From assembly GCA_018725345.1 (NCBI GenBank), contig QLUI01000065.1, positions 1-8,228 on the forward strand: 8,228 nt of DNA. The letters are read 5' to 3'. The notes under the pieces were generated by a model, which worked only from the letters and a program-made list of their open reading frames with translations, searched no databases and was not told the origin of the DNA. The position numbers were made by a program, and so were the translations under genes. The DNA comes from Bacillota bacterium. GTDB taxonomy: Bacteria; Bacillota; Dethiobacteria; Dethiobacterales; Dethiobacteraceae. Below, in pieces: positions 5,498-8,228 of the stretch (its first letter is position 1; every line of letters begins with the position of its first letter).

Positions 5498-6208
5498 TTA
5501 TAAAGCTGCTTCAAATTTGTAGCCGATACCCCACACTGTTTTCAAATATGTGGGGTTTGCAGGATCTTTCTCTATTTTCTCTCGGATGCGCCTGATTAAA
5601 ACTGTTACAGTGCCCGAATCGCCGAAATACTCGTTGCCCCAGACCATATCTAGTAGTTGGTCACGGCTATAAACCACCCCGGGATTATTAGCCAATACCC
5701 ATAGCAAATCAAATTCTTTGGCTGTCAAGTATACGCTGACATTATTTAATTTTGTCCCCCGGGTCTTGCTATTAATATAGAGCCTTCCGTCATCAAATGT
5801 CCCTTCTTTTAAGCGCGGAGCCAAATCGTCTCCGCCAACCCGGCGCAGTACGGCTTTAACCCGCAGCGCCAGTTCCGAGGGACTAAACGGTTTGGTTACA
5901 TAATCATCCACTCCCAAGTTAAAACCCATAGCTTTGTCTTCCAGCTCATCTTTGGCTGTGAGGATAATCACAGGAGTATTATCACCACGGCTGCGCATCA
6001 TTCTGCAAACTTCAAAACCGTCCATTTCCGGCATCATCAGATCCAAAACAATTAGATCCGGTTGTTCAGTATCAATTTTTTGCATTGCTTCCTTACCGTC
6101 ACAAGCATGAATAACACGATACGCATCTTTACGCAGGCTTTGTTCGACAATTCGCCTGATTTTAGGCTCATCATCAACTACCAATATTTTTGTTGTTTTG
6201 CTATTCAT
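5498..6208 (-). CDS. OmpR/PhoB-family response regulator
   Basis: The 236-residue two-domain response regulator is the cognate partner of the sensor kinase just upstream. The receiver domain (about 7-122) has the acidic pair D12/D13 (VDDEP), the phospho-acceptor D56 in LIVLDLMMPEMDG, T84 in IILTAK and K106 in YVTKPFSP. The set is complete, so it should be phosphorylated. A winged-helix DNA-binding domain follows (about 133-234): LTAKEFDLLWVLANNPG, then the recognition-helix region GDSGTVTVLIRRIREKIE and the hairpin TVWGIGYKF. Its ATG overlaps the kinase stop codon by 8 bp (ATGAATAG), which indicates translational coupling. GGGGAG lies about 6 bases upstream of the start. Target genes are not evident in the window. 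Confidence 0.96.
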   Translation of the reverse strand: MNSKTTKILVVDDEPKIRRIVEQSLRKDAYRVIHACDGKEAMQKIDTEQPDLIVLDLMMPEMDGFEVCRMMRSRGDNTPVIILTAKDELEDKAMGFNLGVDDYVTKPFSPSELALRVKAVLRRVGGDDLAPRLKEGTFDDGRLYINSKTRGTKLNNVSVYLTAKEFDLLWVLANNPGVVYSRDQLLDMVWGNEYFGDSGTVTVLIRRIREKIEKDPANPTYLKTVWGIGYKFEAAL

Positions 6209-6899
6209 CGCTTTCTCCCCTCTCCAGCCTTATAAATGGAATCCGCACGGTGAATGTAGTTCCTTTGCCAAGTTCACTATTAACTGACACGCTGCCGTCA
6301 TGCAGTTCTGCCAGCGTTTTCACAAGCGCCAGCCCCAAGCCTGTACCACCACGCCGACGCTTGAGCGACTCTTCTCCCTGTCTGAATTTTTCAAAGATAT
6401 GCGGCATTAATTCCGGCGCGATCCCTTCGCCGGTATCTGCTACAGAAATGGCAGCAAAGCCCTTGTCTGCTTCTGCGAAAACTGTAATCTCTCCTCCCTC
6501 TTTAACAAATTTAATCGAATTGGAGATGAGATTACAAATTATTTGCCGTAGCCTTTCCGGGTCAGCCATTAGTAGCGGCAACTCAGATCTAGTAACCGTG
6601 AGACGGATATTGTTCTGGTAAGCAATGGCAGACATGGTGCGGCGCACAATACGAAAGACATCGTTTAAATCAACCTTCTCTTTTTCAACGCGCAAAGCAC
6701 CCGCCTCAAACTTGGCCATATCCAAAATATCGCTGATTAAAATCATTAGCTGCTGAGCACTCGTTTTAATATCGAGCAAATCCTCTTTTTGCTCTCTGTT
6801 AAGCGGCCCGGGGATCTCGTCCAATAAAATCTCGCAAAAGGCCACAATAGCAGTGAGCGGCGTTTTCAATTCATGGGTGACTGTAGGCCATAAACTCAC
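6201..6899 (-). CDS. Sensor histidine kinase, C-terminal catalytic part (frameshifted half)
   Basis: This frame holds the rest of the kinase begun at 7878. It contains the phospho-acceptor box THELKTPLTAI (His codon 6875-6873) and the dimerisation helices. The ATP-binding domain has its N box at NLISNSIKF, G1 box at DTGEGIAPE, F box at FEKFRQGEE and G2 box at GGTGLGLAL. All catalytic motifs are intact. The frame can nominally start at GTG 6899, but there is no Shine-Dalgarno sequence before it, and the first residues to 6885 are an out-of-frame reading of codons that belong to the first half. It is therefore very unlikely to be a separate gene. Joined to the first half with one base removed, the protein would be 558 residues. 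The stop overlaps the response regulator start by 8 bp. Confidence 0.9.
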   Translation of the reverse strand: MSLWPTVTHELKTPLTAIVAFCEILLDEIPGPLNREQKEDLLDIKTSAQQLMILISDILDMAKFEAGALRVEKEKVDLNDVFRIVRRTMSAIAYQNNIRLTVTRSELPLLMADPERLRQIICNLISNSIKFVKEGGEITVFAEADKGFAAISVADTGEGIAPELMPHIFEKFRQGEESLKRRRGGTGLGLALVKTLAELHDGSVSVNSELGKGTTFTVRIPFIRLERGESDE

Positions 6900-7878
6900 T
6901 TTTTAAACGGCTGTTTTCGCTTAACTTATAATTGAGCTGTGTAAGATATTTTTGTCCTTCCTGCAAGCGCAGGTTAGCTACTTCCATTTCCCGCGTACGA
7001 GATTTCACCTTACGCTCCATATTCTGATAAAGATCTTTTAAAGTGTTAACCATCACAGAAAATTCATGTGCGAGAGCAGCCACTTCTCCATATGCAGTAA
7101 TCTCACCAAATTTAGCGTTTAAGTCACCTTTGCTCACCTGTTGCGCCATGCTTGCCATCTCCTGCAACGGGCGAATCACTAAACGAGCGGTTAAGACTGC
7201 ACTTCCGAGCAGAATAGTGGCAAGCAAAATCAAACTGAAAATCAATAACCCGTTCCGGCTGTTAACCAGCGCGACCTGCGTTTCTCCCATAGGGATCTGC
7301 AGACTGATAGCTCCCGCTAGTTGCCCTACTTGCAGACCCTCACGCGGAAAACCAACGACATCCTGCTCGCCGGCAGGCTCGCCGTGACAGGCCAAGCAGG
7401 CCTGTTCCAGATAGATCGGTGTAATATAACGGAATACTTGTTTGCCATTCATCCTGTATTCTGTGTACAGCTCTGACAACTCGGGATTTTCCGCAAACTT
7501 GCTAAGCGCATCACGCTCGAATGTATCTGGTAAGTTTTCCGGATTACGGGCATTAAGCCTTGTCTGTTTAATGAGATAAGGTGTCCGAGCAGCTAAGAGG
7601 TCGCATGCCCCCTTGCCCGCTGCTACCGGATTTAAGTGTTTAAATTCAAAATTACCTGCGGCATCATAGTTAACCGTGTGCTGATTTTCTGCGATGAACG
7701 AACGCATGGATGCAAACTGCTCAGTCAAAGTAGCAGCTTTGTTTCTCAAGTGAGAAAACTCGCTACTCCTCAACTTCGCACTGCTCCAAAAAAAGTTCAT
7801 CGTCAAAATAATAACTGTCAAAAAGCTTAAAATCCACAGATAACGCCACACAAGTGAACGCCTGTGCAGAAAAAACAT
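6871..7878 (-). CDS. Heme-c DUF3365 sensor histidine kinase, N-terminal sensory part (frameshifted half)
   Basis: Starting at the ATG at 7878, this half reads an N-terminal membrane anchor (about residues 8-28, YLWILSFLTVIILTM) and then an extracytoplasmic DUF3365 (Tll0287-like) domain at about 35-205. That domain has a c-type heme motif CLACH at 161-165, followed by VGQLAGAISLQIPM as usual in this family. The second membrane helix is at 210-233, a HAMP linker starts near 234, and a coiled coil runs to about 330 (ERKVKSRTREMEVANLRLQE). It would sense redox state or a heme ligand outside the membrane. The frame ends SEFMAYSHP-stop at 6871, precisely where the H box should come. The next frame supplies that box, so the full gene is 6201-7878 with one extra base. 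A longer open frame to 8049 reads through a repeat and is rejected. Confidence 0.9.
   Translation of the reverse strand: MFFLHRRSLVWRYLWILSFLTVIILTMNFFWSSAKLRSSEFSHLRNKAATLTEQFASMRSFIAENQHTVNYDAAGNFEFKHLNPVAAGKGACDLLAARTPYLIKQTRLNARNPENLPDTFERDALSKFAENPELSELYTEYRMNGKQVFRYITPIYLEQACLACHGEPAGEQDVVGFPREGLQVGQLAGAISLQIPMGETQVALVNSRNGLLIFSLILLATILLGSAVLTARLVIRPLQEMASMAQQVSKGDLNAKFGEITAYGEVAALAHEFSVMVNTLKDLYQNMERKVKSRTREMEVANLRLQEGQKYLTQLNYKLSENSRLKSEFMAYSHP
6873..6899 (-). other. Frameshift site inside the kinase H box
   Basis: On the minus strand the codons AGT GAG TTT ATG GCC T ACA GTC ACC CAT GAA show one base too many. Dropping the T (position 6885) or one C of the CC pair (6886-6887) gives SEFMATVTHELKTPL, a textbook H box. 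With the extra base, frame one stops at TGA just after. A real mutation or a sequencing/assembly error are both possible; CC is a very short homopolymer. Confidence 0.85.
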
Positions 7879-7885
7879 AAACAAA

Positions 7886-7893
7886 CCACCTTC
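7886..7893 (-). promoter_or_regulatory. Ribosome binding site that decides the kinase start
   Basis: GAAGGTGG (7893-7886 on the minus strand) lies 7 bases before the ATG at 7878. The product then begins MFFLHRRSLVWRYLW, a normal short cytoplasmic head before the first membrane helix. This favours 7878 over the ATG at 8049. Confidence 0.8.
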
Positions 7894-7903
7894 GCCAAAA
7901 CAA

Positions 7904-7980
7904 GAATAAGGGGGAATCCCCCGGAGCGTCCCCCTTGCAGAGGATCGTAGCTGTCCAAAATAAAATAATTTCCTATACAA
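7904..7980 (-). repeat. 77-bp structured repeat, copy A
   Basis: Aligns without gaps to copy B (8083-8159) at a constant offset of 179 bp. On the minus strand it begins TTGTATAGGAAATTAT, has GCTACGATCCTCTGCAA in the middle, then GGGGG, seven variable bases, and GGGGGATTCCCCC followed by TTATTC. The arms TTGTATAGGA and TCCTCTGCAA can pair with one G-U wobble and one mismatch. The GGGGGATTCCCCC hairpin (7922-7910) ends 17 bases before the kinase ribosome site and is followed by a T-rich stretch. Confidence 0.7.
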
Positions 7981-8026
7981 CAAGAAAAACGCTTCGAGCT
8001 TTTTAACATAAGATGCGTTTTTCTTG
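7981..8026. repeat. 12-bp perfect inverted repeat between the two 77-bp copies
   Basis: CAAGAAAAACGC (7981-7992) and GCGTTTTTCTTG (8015-8026) are perfect inverted copies around a 22-base spacer; one more A-T pair extends them to 13. It directly abuts copy A. It could be a hairpin in the leader RNA or one end of a mobile element. Confidence 0.6.
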
Positions 8027-8082
8027 TCCGCTAGGGGCTGCCGCCACATCGCGTTGACCTGACGGTCCTGAGCACCCCGCGA

Positions 8083-8159
8083 GAATAAGGGGGAATCCCC
8101 CTTAACAACCCCCTTGCATAGGATCGTAGCTTCCCTGATGGATATAATTTCCTATGCAA
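8083..8159 (-). repeat. 77-bp structured repeat, copy B
   Basis: Second copy of the element at 7904-7980. Here the outer arms TTGCATAGGA and TCCTATGCAA are a perfect 10-bp inverted repeat. The G/C hairpin AAGGGGGATTCCCCCTT (8103-8087) has 7 pairs around a 3-base loop, followed by TTATTC. The segments that differ most from copy A are the first loop and the seven bases between the two G runs, as expected if structure rather than sequence is kept there. It lies 37 bp past the possible stop codon of the upstream gene. The region 7879-8195 otherwise holds no gene and no convincing promoter. Confidence 0.7.
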
Positions 8160-8195
8160 TTAAAAAACAGTCGTGTTAATTTCGGCAAAAGCAGT

Positions 8196-8228
8196 CTATT
8201 TCCTTTTTATCTCTTCATTGTCCTCGGC
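8196..8228 (-). CDS. Possible C-terminal end of an upstream gene (partial)
   Basis: Entering from the right edge, one frame reads AEDNEEIKRK and stops at TAG (8198-8196). A short highly charged tail before a stop is typical of protein C-termini. The orientation matches all other genes. Ten codons are too few to identify anything, and chance is a fair alternative. Confidence 0.3.
   Translation of the reverse strand, partial: AEDNEEIKRK

Noticed and set aside
6871..6890. Programmed +1 frameshifting to make the full kinase
   Set aside because: The join needs a skip in GCC-TAC, which is not a known slippery context. Slipping later at CAC-CCA-TGA would give SHHELK, which fits the H box less well. 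No stimulatory structure is evident. A mutation or sequencing error is simpler.
7879..8049. 57-residue N-terminal extension of the sensor kinase from an ATG at 8049
   Set aside because: It reads through repeat copy A and the inverted repeat. It lacks a comparable ribosome site, and a strong GAAGGTGG sits at the right distance before the ATG at 7878, which gives a normal membrane-anchor start.
7904..8159. CRISPR array
   Set aside because: Only two copies of a 77-bp repeat, with a 102-bp interval holding its own inverted repeat and no cas genes. Length and spacing do not fit CRISPR.

Overview
The window looks like a stretch of a Clostridia-type Firmicutes chromosome, probably an anaerobe of the Peptococcaceae/Syntrophomonadaceae kind. 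This is inferred from gene content (YlbF, an IscR-like Rrf2 regulator with nearby iscS and iscU, a heme-c DUF3365 sensor kinase), strong AGGAGG-like ribosome binding sites, and use of a TTG start. No marker gene fixes the genus. Every gene I can support lies on the minus strand, so transcription runs from the right end of the window to the left.

Right part (about 5045-8228). At the far right edge is a possible 10-residue C-terminal tail of an upstream gene. A gene-free stretch of about 320 bp follows, holding two copies of a 77-bp structured repeat. Next comes a membrane sensor histidine kinase with an extracytoplasmic heme-c (CXXCH) DUF3365 domain. Its reading frame is broken by one extra base exactly at the phospho-acceptor H box. 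Its stop overlaps the start of an OmpR/PhoB-type response regulator by 8 bp, and acpS (holo-ACP synthase) follows 84 bp later.

Middle (about 2806-5044). An intergenic region of about 240 bp holds three hairpins next to acpS, then an AT-rich palindrome, a promoter and a dyad operator in front of iscR. The tight cluster iscR-iscS-iscU encodes iron-sulfur cluster assembly: a cluster-sensing repressor, a cysteine desulfurase and a scaffold.

Left part (1-2805). After a gap holding a 117-bp repeat-like element come ylbF (with a short Gly/Cys/His tail), nnr (bifunctional NAD(P)HX epimerase/dehydratase) and a small two-CBS-domain protein. At the left edge a good promoter points at the first codons of a possible zinc-ribbon gene that runs out of the window.

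The genes fit a theme of redox and iron-sulfur housekeeping: a heme-c redox sensor pair, Fe-S assembly under its own regulator, a YlbF protein whose family forms an Fe-S-containing complex in Bacillus, and repair of damaged NAD(P)H. acpS and nnr are often neighbours in Firmicutes; here the isc cluster and ylbF sit between them. The three largest internal non-coding gaps all carry hairpin- or repeat-rich elements. Those elements and the kinase frameshift are the least ordinary things here. I see no clear new defence system or mobile-element protein.
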